A stretch of 64,000 bases of DNA. It comes from JAMHWF01 sp035911095 (GTDB lineage Bacteria > Pseudomonadota > Gammaproteobacteria > Burkholderiales > Burkholderiaceae_C). Below the pieces are notes generated by a model, which saw nothing but the letters and a program-made list of their open reading frames with translations, was not told the DNA's origin and ran no database searches. The stretch lies in contig JAMHWF010000005.1 in NCBI GenBank assembly GCA_035911095.1, positions 62,001 to 126,000 of the forward strand, given 5' to 3'. The translations under genes were made by a program, and so were the position numbers. Every line of letters begins with the position of its first letter. The stretch's first letter is position 1. Below, piece after piece: positions 25,305 through 35,340 of the stretch.

Positions 25305-25406
25305 CGTGCGTGGGTCAGTGGGGCCTCGGCGGGCGTGACCCAGGGTCGAGGACGGCCGGGCGGGATGCGGCCGTGCCGGACGGTGTCTCCATCCCGGGGG
25401 CCGACT

Positions 25407-26036
25407 TCAGCGGCGGCGAGAGCGCCGCAGCACCAGCAGGAGCAGCGCGCAGAGCGCGCCTGCGGCAACCCCCGCGACATGCGAGAACGGCGCGATCGTG
25501 ATGTCCCAGCCCGGCACCTCGCGCAGCGGGCCCATCCAGGCCGCTTCGCTCGCCAACTTCACGCCCAAGCCCGCGAGCAGCAGCAGGCCGACCCGCCGCT
25601 GCGGTTGTGAGCCGTCGCGCCACAGCAATACCGAGACGGTTGCGACGCCGGCATGCAGCACGCCCGACAGGCCGCCGTAGTGCAGGAGCGCGGGCTGCAG
25701 CAGCAGCGCCAGGTGGGTCAGTGGCCAGGCCAGGCCCCAGGCGATCACCGCATCTCGTCCCACGCCGGCCGCCCAGCCCAGGGCCGCGACCAGCGCCACG
25801 CCGCCCAGGTTTGCCAGCCAGTGCAGGCGGCTGTAGTGGACCCAGGCCGCGCTCCACCAGCGCCAGGGCTCGGTCCAGGCCAGGCCGGGCTGCCAGTCGA
25901 GCAGCGCGCGCGCGGCCGGGTTCGTGCCGACCAGCAGCGCGCCGGCTGCCAGGGTCAGGGCGAGCAGGCACCAGCCGCGCAGCCCGCGGCCGTCGAGCGT
26001 CGGGGGCGGGTCGCCTGCCGCGCCCTGGCGCGTCAC
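25407..26036 (-). CDS. rrtA: Rhombosortase (rhomboid-family intramembrane serine protease)
   Basis: A 209-residue protein of about six TM helices. It has the reduced rhomboid layout of rhombosortases: WWSAAWVHYSRLHWLANLGG (residues 60-79, matching the H..n..HW..N..G region), HYGGLSGVLHAG (119-130) with the nucleophile Ser124 in GxSG, and SHVAG (185-189) with the catalytic His186. Rhombosortases process proteins with a C-terminal GlyGly-CTERM tail on their way to the surface. Two proteins with such tails lie at 47.3-51.3 kb. It is 37 bases downstream of glnE on the same strand. The family call is strong; processing of those two proteins is inference. Confidence 0.88.
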   Translation of the reverse strand: MTRQGAAGDPPPTLDGRGLRGWCLLALTLAAGALLVGTNPAARALLDWQPGLAWTEPWRWWSAAWVHYSRLHWLANLGGVALVAALGWAAGVGRDAVIAWGLAWPLTHLALLLQPALLHYGGLSGVLHAGVATVSVLLWRDGSQPQRRVGLLLLAGLGVKLASEAAWMGPLREVPGWDITIAPFSHVAGVAAGALCALLLLVLRRSRRR

Positions 26037-26073
26037 CGGCGGTCTCCGGGCTGTCCACGCGCGGCGCCGCGGG

Positions 26074-28848
26074 TCAAGTCAGCACGCAGCGCCAGAGGGT
26101 CAGCACCGCTTCGCGCGGCGCCGCGGCCTCGGCCGGGTCGATCTGCGTCGGCTGCTCGTCCAGCCGCGCCTTGTGCTGGGCACGGCGCAGCTCGCGGTAG
26201 GCGTCGCCCGCCGCGCGGCCGACCCCGGTGGGCAGCAGGCCCGCGTCCTCGGCGCGCTGCAGCAGCGCGATGTTGCCGACGTTGTCGAGCAGCGCGGGTG
26301 CCCTTGCCCCATACGCCAGCACCAGGTACTGCACGACGAACTCGACGTCCACCATGCCGCCCGGGCTGTGCTTGACGTCGAAGCGGCCGACGCGCACCGG
26401 CCGCGCCTCGCGCAGCTTCTCGCGCATCGCGCACACCTCCAGCCGCAGGGCGCCAGGGTCGCGCGGCGCGGTCAGCACCGCACGGCGCACGGCCTCGATG
26501 CGCTCGGCCAGCGGCGCCCAGCCGGCGCAGAAGCGCGCCCGCGTGATCGCCTGATGCTCCCAGGTCCAGGCCGTGTTGCCGCCGCGGCCCTTCTGGTAGT
26601 TCTCGAAACTCGCCAGCGACGTCACCAGCAGGCCCGAGTTGCCGTTCGGGCGCAGCGCGGTGTCGATCTCGAACAGTTCCCCCGCCGCGGTGCGCAGCGT
26701 GAGCCAGCCGATCAGCTTGCGCACGAAGTGGCCGTAGGCCTCGGGGGCGCGCTCGTCGTCGTCGTCGTAGACGAAGACCAGGTCGAGGTCGCTGCCGTAG
26801 CCCAGCTCCTTGCCGCCGAGCTTGCCGTAGGCGATCAGCGCCATCTGCGGCTCGGCGCGATGGGCCTGCTTCACGTGCCGCCAGCACCAGCGCAGCGCCA
26901 CCTGCAGCGTCTCGTCGGCCAGTGCCGAGAGGTCGTCGGCCACCTGCTCGACGGTGATCAGCCTTTCGACGTCGCGCACCAGGATGCGGAACACCTCGGC
27001 GTGATGGGCGCGGCGCAGCGTGTCGATCAGCGATTCCTCGTCGGCCTGCCCGCTGCGGTCCCAGGCGCCGTGGCGCGACTCGAGCTCGGCCGCGTACTCC
27101 GCGCGTTCGAAGCGGCCGTGCAGCAGGCGCTCGTCCGCCAGCTCGTCGATCACGCCCGGGTGCTGCTTCAGGTAGCGCATCGGCCAGCGGGCCAGCCCGA
27201 GCAGGCGCAGCAGGCGGTCCTGCACGTCGGGCCGCTCGGTCAGCATCGCCAGGTAGCTTTCGCGCCGCAGCAGCGGTTCGAGCCAGTCGATGAAGTGCTG
27301 CGCCGCTTCCAGCGTGCAGCGGCCGTCCTCGACATTGAGCGCCGCGCGGCGAATCAGGCGCGCCAGGCGCAGCTTGCTGTCCTCGCGCAGCGCGCGGATC
27401 TTCGGGTGGTCGCACCAGGGCTTGACCCGCTCGCGCAGCGCGGCGGGCAGCTGCTCGAGGAACTCCGCGGCGTCGACCGGCTGCGGCGGCTTGCCGCAGC
27501 GGCGGCACTCGTCGCCGCTTTTCTGGGTCGACGACTGGCCGTCGTGCAGCAGGGCGTCGAACTCGGTGGCGACCAGCTCGCGCGTCTCGCCCAGGCGGTC
27601 GAGCAGCTCGCAGGCGTCCTCCCGGCAGGCGAGCCCCAGGGTGGCGGCGATCCAGCGCAGGTCGGCGTCGGCGGTCGGCAGCACATGGGTCTGCTGGTCG
27701 TCCAGGTACTGGATGCGGTGCTCGACCTGGCGCAGGAAGGTGTAGGCCTCGGCCAGCCGGGCCGCGGTGTCCGGCTTCATCAGCCCGCCGGCGGCGAGCA
27801 GCGAAAGCGCCTTCAGCGTCGAGCGCGTGCGCACCTCGGGGAACTGGCCGCCGCGCACGACGAGCAGCAGCTGCACGATGAACTCGATCTCGCGGATGCC
27901 GCCGCGCGAGAGCTTGACGTCGTTCGCCCGCTCGGGGCGACCGGCGGCGCGGCGCTGGGCCTCGTCGCGGACCTTGCGGTGCAGCTGGCGCAGGCCCTCG
28001 AAGACGCCGTAGTCGAGATAGCGCCGGTAGACGAAGGCAGTGACGACCGGGCGCAGCGCCGTCGCGCGACCCGAGCGCACGCTCTCGCGCGGTGCGATGC
28101 AGCGGCTCTTGAGCCAGGCGAAGCGCTCCCATTCGCGGCCCTGCACCTGGAAGTACTCCTCCAGCATCGGCAGGCTGACCGCCGGCGGGCCCGAGTTGCC
28201 GTTCGGCCGCAGCGCGAGGTCGACCCGGAAGACGAAGCCGTCGTCGGTGGTGTCGCCGATCAGCGCGTAGAGGCCGCGCGCGACACGGCTGAAGTATTCA
28301 TGGGCGGTCAGCGGCTGCGCGCCGTCGGTCAGCCCGTCCTCCTCGTAGACGTAGACGAGGTCGATGTCCGACGAGACGTTGAGCTCGCGCGCACCGAGCT
28401 TGCCCATGCCGACGACCCAGAAGTCGATCGACTCGCCGGCCGCGTTGCGCGGGCAGCCGTGGCGCTCGTCGAGCTGGCTGCGCGCCTCGCCCAGCGCGAG
28501 GTCGAGCGCCACCTCGGCCAGCGCCGTCATCGCCCCGGTGACGGCGGGCATCGGTGCGTTGCGTTCGACATCGAGTACCACCAGACGCTCCAGCACCGCC
28601 TGGCGCGCGACGCGCAGCGCCGAGGCCAGCGTGCGGCCGTCGGCGCGCAGCGCCTCGATCAGGGCGGTGATCGAGGCCGCGTCCGGCAGGCCGGGCGCCA
28701 GGCGCGCGAGCAGGGCCTCGCCGTAGCGGCGGCGCACGCGCTGCACATAGCGCGAGTGCTCCGCCAGCCCGCTGCGGTCGGTGGTCGGGGCGCCGGCGCT
28801 GCCGATAGGCTCGCCGGCCCCGGCGATCGGTGAGGGTGTCGAGTCCAT
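26074..28848 (-). CDS. glnE: Bifunctional glutamine synthetase adenylyltransferase/adenylyl-removing enzyme
   Basis: A 924-residue protein that adds AMP to and removes AMP from glutamine synthetase in answer to PII state. The two nucleotidyltransferase domains are visible: SSDIDLVYVYEEDG with GGIREIEF in the N-terminal half and GSDLDLVFVYDDDD with HSPGGMVDVEFVVQYL in the C-terminal half. Length is normal. It is divergent from yhdP across 162 bases. A Cys pair in CRRCGKP in the middle is unusual but needs comparison. Confidence 0.96.
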   Translation of the reverse strand: MDSTPSPIAGAGEPIGSAGAPTTDRSGLAEHSRYVQRVRRRYGEALLARLAPGLPDAASITALIEALRADGRTLASALRVARQAVLERLVVLDVERNAPMPAVTGAMTALAEVALDLALGEARSQLDERHGCPRNAAGESIDFWVVGMGKLGARELNVSSDIDLVYVYEEDGLTDGAQPLTAHEYFSRVARGLYALIGDTTDDGFVFRVDLALRPNGNSGPPAVSLPMLEEYFQVQGREWERFAWLKSRCIAPRESVRSGRATALRPVVTAFVYRRYLDYGVFEGLRQLHRKVRDEAQRRAAGRPERANDVKLSRGGIREIEFIVQLLLVVRGGQFPEVRTRSTLKALSLLAAGGLMKPDTAARLAEAYTFLRQVEHRIQYLDDQQTHVLPTADADLRWIAATLGLACREDACELLDRLGETRELVATEFDALLHDGQSSTQKSGDECRRCGKPPQPVDAAEFLEQLPAALRERVKPWCDHPKIRALREDSKLRLARLIRRAALNVEDGRCTLEAAQHFIDWLEPLLRRESYLAMLTERPDVQDRLLRLLGLARWPMRYLKQHPGVIDELADERLLHGRFERAEYAAELESRHGAWDRSGQADEESLIDTLRRAHHAEVFRILVRDVERLITVEQVADDLSALADETLQVALRWCWRHVKQAHRAEPQMALIAYGKLGGKELGYGSDLDLVFVYDDDDERAPEAYGHFVRKLIGWLTLRTAAGELFEIDTALRPNGNSGLLVTSLASFENYQKGRGGNTAWTWEHQAITRARFCAGWAPLAERIEAVRRAVLTAPRDPGALRLEVCAMREKLREARPVRVGRFDVKHSPGGMVDVEFVVQYLVLAYGARAPALLDNVGNIALLQRAEDAGLLPTGVGRAAGDAYRELRRAQHKARLDEQPTQIDPAEAAAPREAVLTLWRCVLT

Positions 28849-28896
28849 GCGCTTGCGTCGGCCCCGGCCTGCTCAGGCAGGGGCCGCAAAGGCGTG

Positions 28897-28905
28897 TGCT
28901 AGATT
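28897..28905 (+). promoter_or_regulatory. Candidate extended -10 for yhdP
   Basis: TGCTAGATT is an extended -10 (TGn followed by TAGATT) in the small AT-rich patch between glnE and yhdP, about 105 bases before the yhdP ATG. No clear -35 is needed for this promoter type. Support is sequence pattern only. Confidence 0.35.
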
Positions 28906-29010
28906 GATTTGCGCCGGCCGCGCAGCGGTTTCCGGGTGCGTCATTGCGGACCTTGCCCGCGCGCGTTGCGCCGTCGTCATGCCCTCTTCCCCGCTGTGAG
29001 TGTCGCCGCG

Positions 29011-32000
29011 ATGTCGCCCCCCACCGGGCCCGACGACGGCCGCCCCGGACGTTGGAAGCGGCCCTTGCGGGCGGTGCTGGTGGCGTTGCTCGCGGCCTGG
29101 AGCTTATTGCTCGCTGCCTGGCTGACTCTGCACTGGGGGATTCTGAACCACATCGAATGGTGGCGACCCCGCATCGAGCAGCGGGTGAGCGAGGCGCTCG
29201 GCGTTTCCGTGCAGATCGGGCGTCTCGAAGCGCGCTCGAGCCGCTGGATTCCCGCCTTCAGTGCGCGCGACGTCGTGCTGCGCGACGCGCTCGGGCGCGA
29301 GGTGCTGCGGCTGCCGCAGGTCTTCGTCGCCCTGTCGCCGCGCTCGCTGCTGGCGCTGAAGCCCCGCCTGACGCAGCTGCTGATCGACGGCGGCGCGCTC
29401 GAGGTCCGGCGCGACGCCGCCGGCGGCTTCACGGTGGCAGGCATCCCGCTCGCCGGCGGCACCGGCGCCGACGAGGACACGGCGCTCGCCGACTGGTTCT
29501 TCTCGCAGGGCGAGTTCGTCTGGCGCGGCGCTTCGCTGCGCTGGGTCGACGACGCGCGCCCCGTGGCGCCACTGGTGCTGGAAGACGCGAGCCTGGTCGT
29601 GCGCAACGGCCCCCTGCGCCACGCCCTGCGTTTCGACGCCACGCCGCCGCCGTCCCTGGGCGAGCGCTTCACGATCGTCGGCCGCTTCGACCGCCCGCTG
29701 CTCGCGCGCCCGGGCGCGTTGCAGCGCTGGAGCGGCAGCCTGCAGGCAGACCTGCCGCGCATCGACCTGGGCGCGTGGGCGGCCCGCTTTCCAGGGCTGT
29801 CTGCAGGGCTGGCCATGGGATCGTCCGCAGGGCTCCCTCCCGCGGCGCTCCCGGCGCCGTCCGCTGAATCCTCGACAGCGCCGACAGCGCCGGCCTCGGG
29901 GTCGTCCGCCGCTGCGCCGTCTGACCCGCCTGCAGGCGCAACGGCTGCTGCGGCCTCGCCGATCGCCACCGGCTATGGCGCCGTGCGCGCCTGGCTCGAC
30001 CTGCGCGCCGGCCAAGCCCGGGCGCTGACCCTCGACCTCGCGCTGCGCGACGTCGAGGCCCGCCTGCGCCATGAAGGCCCGCCGCTGCGCTGGGCCGAGC
30101 TTGCCGGCCGTCTCACGGCGCGACGCGACGAGCAGGGCCTCGATCTGAACGCCGATGGCTTCGACCTGCTCGACGCGGCCGGTGTGCGCTGGCCGAAGGG
30201 GCAACTGAGGCTGGCCCTGCAGGCCCCGACGCAGGCCTGGGCGATCGGGCCGGTCAGCGGCGTGCGCCTGCAGGCGCAGCACCTCGACCTCGAGCCGCTG
30301 GCGCGCGCCGCGCAGGGCCTGCCGCTGCCTGCCGGTGCACGTGAACGCCTGGCCTCGCTCGCGCCGCGCGGCCGGGTCTCGGACCTGGACCTCGCCTGGG
30401 GCAGCCCTGGCGCGCCCGGGCGCTTCCGCCTCGCGGGGCGGGTCGACGGGCTCGAGCTCGCGGCCGGGGCGCTGGTCGACCCGACGCACCCGGCGCGGCC
30501 CGGCCTCGACAAGGCGAGCGGCAGCTTCGAGGCGACCGAGGCCGGCGGCCATGCGCAGGTCGAGATCCGCGACGGCGCGCTCCTGGTGCCGGGCGCGCTG
30601 CCGGGCGGGCGGGTGCCGGTCGCCGAGTTGGACGGGCGCATCGACTGGACGGTCGAGTCGCCGCCCGGGCAGCCGCGGACGCTGGTGTTCCGCAGCCAGA
30701 ACCTCCGCGTGGCCAACGCCGACCTGCGCGGCAGCGTCGACCTGACCTGGCGCCTCGCTGCCCTGGGCAATCGGGGCCAGGCGCAGATCGGCGCGGGTGC
30801 AGCGGCTGGCGCAGCTGCCCCTGCCGGCCGCGCGGACGGCAACGCAGGAGGCGGCACGGGCGGGGCCGCCGGCAGCGCGGCCTCGGTGCCGGTGCCCGGC
30901 GACGCGGCCTCCGGATCGGCGTCGGGCGCCGCCGCACAACACCCGGGAGCCACGGCGACCGAGATCGCGGCAGTAGCAGGCGCTCCGAGGGAAGAGGTCA
31001 CCGCCGCGGGCGTGGCGGCAGGGTCGGCACCGGGTCCGGCCGCCGCGCCCGGGCCGGCCGAGGCCTCCGCGCCGGCGCCATCGGCGCATCCGGCCACCAC
31101 AGCGACAGCCGCAACCACGGCGACAGCGGCATCCGGTGCGCCCGTCGCCGCATCGCCCGACGATGCCGCCGCGCCGGGCGAGGCCGGGCTCGACCAGACC
31201 CTGGCGGCGGAGCCGCCCGCCGCTGGCGGCGGTGCCGGCTGGCGCCTGCCCGGCCAGCTGACCCTCGAGGCGCACGTCGATTCGCTGCCGGCCACGGCCT
31301 TGACCCGCTACCTGCCGGTGCAGCTGCCCCCGGCGCTGCACGAGTACCTGGGCCGGGCGATCCGCGGCGGCCGCCTGCGCGAGGTGCGCGCCAGCGTCGA
31401 CGGCGACCTCCAGCGCTTCCCCTTCGACCGCCCGGGCGAAGGGCGCTTCCGCATCAGCGGGCGCGTCGAGGACGCGGGCTTCGACTTCCTGCCGTCCGAG
31501 GCCGGCGCTGCGGCGCACTGGCCCGCACTCGAGGCGCTGTCCGGCGAGCTGGTGTTCGACCGCCGCGCGATGCAGATCCGCGGCGCCTCGGCGCGCCTGG
31601 CCGGCGTGCCGCTGCGTGACGTCGGCGGCGGCATCGAGCGGCTCGGCCGCGACGCGGTGCTGCGCCTCGACGGCGCGGCCGCGGCCCCCGCGGCCGACAT
31701 GGTGGGTTTCGTGCGGCGCACGCCGATCGCCGGCTGGATCGGCGGCGTGCTCGACCAGGCCGAGCTCCAGGGCCCGGCCGCGCTGCAGCTCGGGCTCGAG
31801 ATCCCGTTGCACGAGGGCCACCGCTCGACGGTGCGCGGGCGGCTCGAGCTGCTCGGCAACCAGTTGCGCCTGGCGCCCGGTCACCCGCGGTTCGACGACC
31901 TGCACGGGCGTCTGCAGTTCAGCGAGAAGGGCTTCGAGGTCGCCGACGCCACGGCGCAGTTGTTCGGCGGCGAGGTCCGCTTCGCCGGCGGCACGCGCGC

Positions 32001-33906
32001 CGACGGCAGCCAGGGCTTCAGCGGCAGCGGCACCGCGACCGCGGCCGGGTTGCGCGAGGCGGCCGAACTCGGCTTCGTCTCGCAGCTGGCCCGGCGGCTC
32101 GACGGCGAGGCCGCCTACCAGGCGTCGCTCGCGATCCGCCGCGGCCGTCCCGAGATCGAGGTGACGAGCGACCTGGTCGGCCTCGGCGTCGGGCTGCCGG
32201 CACCGCTCGGCAAGGCGGCGGCCACGCCGCTGCCGTTGCGCTACGAGACGCGCCTGGAAGCGCCGGCCCCGGCCCCGGCGGCCGGGCCGCGCGCGGCGAC
32301 GCCCGCCCCCGCCGCCGAGCAGGACACCCTGCGCCTGCAGGTCGGCGAGCTGCTGCGCGTCCAGTACCGGCGCACCCTGCCGGCCGAGGGAGGCGCGCGG
32401 GTGCTGCGCGGCGCGATCGCCGTCGGGGGCCCGCTGCGCCTGCCGGCGCGCGGCGTGCAGGCCTCGGTCGATGTCGACCGGCTCGACGTCGACGCCTGGC
32501 GGCCCGTGATCGACCAGCTGAAGGCACAGGCACCGGCCCCCGCGTCGTCGGCGGCGCCGCCGGCCGTGGGCGGCAACGACTACCTCCCGGACACGGTGGC
32601 GCTGCGCACGCGCACGCTGCTCGCCTTCGGCCAGACGCTGCACGCGGTCGACGCCACGCTCAGCCAGAACGCGGGCCTCTGGTCGGCCCAGGTCTCGGCC
32701 GACCGGCTGCAGGGGCGCATCGAGTACCTGCCGCCCGGCGCCGACGCCGCGGGCGGCCACCCCGACGGGCTGTTGCGCGCGCGCCTGGCGCGCCTGGTGG
32801 CAGACAGCCCGACGCAGGCTCCCGGCGCACCCGCGGCGGTCCCGGCGGCGGCGGCGGACGCGACGCTGCGCGTGCCCGCGCTCGACGTCGTCGTCGAAGC
32901 GCTCGAACGCCAGGGCCACACGCTCGGCCGCCTCGAGGTCCAGGCCACCCACCCTCCCGCGGCGGCCGGCGCCCGCGCGGGCGACGCCGCGGCACCGCTG
33001 GACTGGCAGCTCGACCGGCTGCAGCTCGGCAGCCCCGACGGCACGCTGGTGGCGAGCGGCCACTGGCGCCACCGCTCCGGCGCGCCGGAGGCGGCGCGCC
33101 GCAGCGAGCTCGACTTCACGCTCGACGTGCAGGACGCCGGCCGGCTGCTCGAACGCTTCGGCTTTGCCGGCGCGCTGGCCGGCGGCAAGGGACATGTCGC
33201 CGGCACCCTCGGTTGGCGCGCCGCGCCCTACGCGCCCGACCTGCCCACGCTCGAGGGCGCCTTCCACATCGACATCAAGAGCGGCCGCTTCCTGAAGGCC
33301 GAGCCGGGCGTCGCGCGGCTGCTCGGCGTGCTCAGCCTGCAGACGCTGCCGCGCAGGCTGCTGCTTGACTTCCGCGACGTGTTCGGCGAGGGCTTCGTGT
33401 TCGATGCGCTGGACGGCGACGTCAGCGTCGCCGGCGGCATCGCGCGCAGCAACAACCTGCGCATGCGCGGGCCGCAGGCGGTGGTGCTGCTCGATGGCCA
33501 GGCCAGCCTGCCGCAGGAGACGCAGGACCTGCGCGTGGTCGTCGTGCCCGAGCTCGATGCCGGCACCGCGGCGCTCGCCTATGCGGTGATCAACCCGGTC
33601 GTCGGCCTCGGCACCTTCCTCGCGCAGTGGTTCCTGCGCCGGCCGATCGAGGCCGCGAGCACGCGCGAGTTCCACGTCCACGGCACCTGGGCTGACCCGC
33701 GGGTCGAGCGCATCGAGCGCAGCCTGTTCGCTCCGGTGCCGGCGAGCGGCGCGGCCTCGGCACGGGCCGCTGGCGAAGCGCCTGGCGACACCGCCGAGCC
33801 GGACGCCGCCGGCACGCCGCCGGCACCGGTGCCGGACCCCTCCGCGCTGCCGCCGATCGACGCGCCCGGCGCGGCGGGCGCTTCCCCGTCGGCGTCCCGC
33901 CCCTGA
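29011..33906 (+). CDS. yhdP: YhdP-family AsmA-like protein, unusually long
   Basis: A 1631-residue protein with one N-terminal TM helix (LVALLAAWSLLLAAWLTLHW) and a very long periplasmic part; YhdP, TamB and YdbH move phospholipid between the two membranes. The family start WGILNHIEWWRPRIEQRVSEALG and the C-terminal portion (FLKAEPGVARLLGVLSLQTLPRRLLLDF, MRGPQAVVLLDGQASL) are clear. It is longer than the usual 1270-1400 residues because of Ala/Gly/Pro/Thr-rich inserts at residues about 263-318 and 590-735 and near the C-terminus. I chose ATG 29011, just before the basic segment and TM; frames further up lack coding character. The nitrilase gene follows, as in many proteobacteria. Confidence 0.92.
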   Translation: MSPPTGPDDGRPGRWKRPLRAVLVALLAAWSLLLAAWLTLHWGILNHIEWWRPRIEQRVSEALGVSVQIGRLEARSSRWIPAFSARDVVLRDALGREVLRLPQVFVALSPRSLLALKPRLTQLLIDGGALEVRRDAAGGFTVAGIPLAGGTGADEDTALADWFFSQGEFVWRGASLRWVDDARPVAPLVLEDASLVVRNGPLRHALRFDATPPPSLGERFTIVGRFDRPLLARPGALQRWSGSLQADLPRIDLGAWAARFPGLSAGLAMGSSAGLPPAALPAPSAESSTAPTAPASGSSAAAPSDPPAGATAAAASPIATGYGAVRAWLDLRAGQARALTLDLALRDVEARLRHEGPPLRWAELAGRLTARRDEQGLDLNADGFDLLDAAGVRWPKGQLRLALQAPTQAWAIGPVSGVRLQAQHLDLEPLARAAQGLPLPAGARERLASLAPRGRVSDLDLAWGSPGAPGRFRLAGRVDGLELAAGALVDPTHPARPGLDKASGSFEATEAGGHAQVEIRDGALLVPGALPGGRVPVAELDGRIDWTVESPPGQPRTLVFRSQNLRVANADLRGSVDLTWRLAALGNRGQAQIGAGAAAGAAAPAGRADGNAGGGTGGAAGSAASVPVPGDAASGSASGAAAQHPGATATEIAAVAGAPREEVTAAGVAAGSAPGPAAAPGPAEASAPAPSAHPATTATAATTATAASGAPVAASPDDAAAPGEAGLDQTLAAEPPAAGGGAGWRLPGQLTLEAHVDSLPATALTRYLPVQLPPALHEYLGRAIRGGRLREVRASVDGDLQRFPFDRPGEGRFRISGRVEDAGFDFLPSEAGAAAHWPALEALSGELVFDRRAMQIRGASARLAGVPLRDVGGGIERLGRDAVLRLDGAAAAPAADMVGFVRRTPIAGWIGGVLDQAELQGPAALQLGLEIPLHEGHRSTVRGRLELLGNQLRLAPGHPRFDDLHGRLQFSEKGFEVADATAQLFGGEVRFAGGTRADGSQGFSGSGTATAAGLREAAELGFVSQLARRLDGEAAYQASLAIRRGRPEIEVTSDLVGLGVGLPAPLGKAAATPLPLRYETRLEAPAPAPAAGPRAATPAPAAEQDTLRLQVGELLRVQYRRTLPAEGGARVLRGAIAVGGPLRLPARGVQASVDVDRLDVDAWRPVIDQLKAQAPAPASSAAPPAVGGNDYLPDTVALRTRTLLAFGQTLHAVDATLSQNAGLWSAQVSADRLQGRIEYLPPGADAAGGHPDGLLRARLARLVADSPTQAPGAPAAVPAAAADATLRVPALDVVVEALERQGHTLGRLEVQATHPPAAAGARAGDAAAPLDWQLDRLQLGSPDGTLVASGHWRHRSGAPEAARRSELDFTLDVQDAGRLLERFGFAGALAGGKGHVAGTLGWRAAPYAPDLPTLEGAFHIDIKSGRFLKAEPGVARLLGVLSLQTLPRRLLLDFRDVFGEGFVFDALDGDVSVAGGIARSNNLRMRGPQAVVLLDGQASLPQETQDLRVVVVPELDAGTAALAYAVINPVVGLGTFLAQWFLRRPIEAASTREFHVHGTWADPRVERIERSLFAPVPASGAASARAAGEAPGDTAEPDAAGTPPAPVPDPSALPPIDAPGAAGASPSASRP

Positions 33907-33944
33907 CGCCGGGTCGCCCGCGGATCGGGGGCATGATCCATGGC

Positions 33945-34781
33945 ATGAAGATCGCCGCCCTGCAGATGGTCTCGACGCCGCGCGTCGATGAGAACCTCGA
34001 CACCGCCGCCCGGCTGGTCGCCGAAGCGGCCGCGGCCGGCGCCGAGTTGGTCGCGCTGCCCGAGTACTTCTGCGTGCTCGGCCGCGACGACACCGACAAG
34101 CTGGCGATCGCCGAGGCGCCCGGCGAGGGGCCGATCCAGCGCCGCCTGGCGGCGCTGGCGCGCGAGCACCGGCTGTGGATCATCGGCGGCACGCTGCCGC
34201 TGCGCGTCGAGGGTGACCCGGCGCATGCCACCAACACCAGCCTCGTCGTCGCCCCCGACGGCCGCGTGGCCGCGCGCTACGACAAGCTGCATCTCTTCCG
34301 CTACCACGACGGCGAGCGCCAGTACGACGAGGCGGCGACGCTGCGGGCGGGCGAGCGGCAGGTCGCCCTCAGCCTCAGCAGCCGCGACGGGGCGATGTGG
34401 CGGATCGGCCTGTCGGTTTGCTACGACCTGCGCTTCCCCGAGCTGTACCGCGCGCTGATGCGGCCGCCCTGCGACCTGATCGCGGTGCCCTCGGCCTTCA
34501 CCTACACCACCGGCGTCGCCCACTGGGAGCTGCTGCTGCGCGCCCGTGCGGTGGAAAACCAGTGCTACGTGATCGCGCCCGCGCAGGGCGGGCGCCACGA
34601 GAACGGCCGGCGCACCTACGGCCACAGCCTGATCGTCGACCCCTGGGGCGAGGTGCTGGCCTGCCGCGAGGAAGGCGCGGGCGTCGTGCTCGCCACGCTC
34701 GACCAGGACAAATTGGCCCGTGTGCGCACACTCCTGCCCGCGCTGCAGCACCGGCGCGGCGACTTCGAGCCCGCGCCCTGA
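33945..34781 (+). CDS. Nitrilase-family carbon-nitrogen hydrolase (Nit/omega-amidase-like)
   Basis: A 278-residue amidohydrolase. The Glu-Lys-Cys triad is complete: Glu in VALPEYFCVLG, Lys in ARYDKLHLFRYH, and Cys in SVCYDLRFPELYR. The last motif is typical of the Nit1/Nit2 branch that repairs deaminated glutathione or hydrolyses 2-oxo-amide acids. An ATG at 33933 is an alternative start; MKIAALQM from 33945 is the usual family beginning. It lies 38 bases after yhdP, the common proteobacterial arrangement. Confidence 0.92.
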   Translation: MKIAALQMVSTPRVDENLDTAARLVAEAAAAGAELVALPEYFCVLGRDDTDKLAIAEAPGEGPIQRRLAALAREHRLWIIGGTLPLRVEGDPAHATNTSLVVAPDGRVAARYDKLHLFRYHDGERQYDEAATLRAGERQVALSLSSRDGAMWRIGLSVCYDLRFPELYRALMRPPCDLIAVPSAFTYTTGVAHWELLLRARAVENQCYVIAPAQGGRHENGRRTYGHSLIVDPWGEVLACREEGAGVVLATLDQDKLARVRTLLPALQHRRGDFEPAP

Positions 34782-34836
34782 GCGGCGCGGCCGCGGTCTT
34801 GCTTTTCCCTCCACCCCGACCCCCGAGGAGACGCAG

Positions 34837-35226
34837 ATGGCCCAATGGCGCAAACCGACCGCGGACACGACCTACAGCGACGACGAGATCGCCGCGCGCC
34901 TGCGCGACGAACTGCCGAAGTGGAGCTACGAGGACGGCTGGATCCGCCGCAAGTACAAGACCAGCGGCTGGAAGGGCACGCTGATGGTCGTCAACACCGT
35001 CGGCCACCTGGCCGAGGCGGCCTGGCACCACCCGGACCTGACCGTCTCCTACGCCTTCGTCACCGTGAAGCTGCAGAACCACGCGGCCAAGGGCATCACC
35101 GACAAGGACTTCGCGCTGGCGAAGAAGATCGAGGAGGTGGTGCTCTGGCAGCCCGGCGCCGAGGAAGGCTCGGCGCTGGAGGGGACGCCGGACGATCCGC
35201 GCTTCAAGTACGTGAAGTACGACTGA
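34837..35226 (+). CDS. 4a-hydroxytetrahydrobiopterin dehydratase (PCD family)
   Basis: A 129-residue pterin-4a-carbinolamine dehydratase-like protein. The family core is EAAWHHPDLTVSYAFVTVKLQNHAAKGITDKDFALAKKIEEV, with the active-site His pair in HHPD and a His in QNHA where most members have LxTH. PCD enzymes recycle pterin after phenylalanine hydroxylation or act in molybdopterin metabolism; no hydroxylase gene is near. The ATG at 34837 has GAGGAG upstream; the frame continues to 34720 but overlaps the nitrilase gene. The change from LxTH to LxNH is the only oddity. Confidence 0.85.
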   Translation: MAQWRKPTADTTYSDDEIAARLRDELPKWSYEDGWIRRKYKTSGWKGTLMVVNTVGHLAEAAWHHPDLTVSYAFVTVKLQNHAAKGITDKDFALAKKIEEVVLWQPGAEEGSALEGTPDDPRFKYVKYD

Positions 35227-35340
35227 GCACGGCGCCAGCCGGGGTCGGCGCGGCGGCGGCCGGTGGGCCTGTCATACGATGCGCGCCGGCGTCGCCGCCC
35301 GGGTGCGAAGACAGGCGGCGGATCGATTTGGCGGGCATTC

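Noticed and set aside
29104..33681. 1525-codon open frame opposite yhdP
   Set aside because: Composition is Arg/Gln/Ala-rich and repetitive, and it has no family motif; it mirrors the third-position G/C bias of yhdP.
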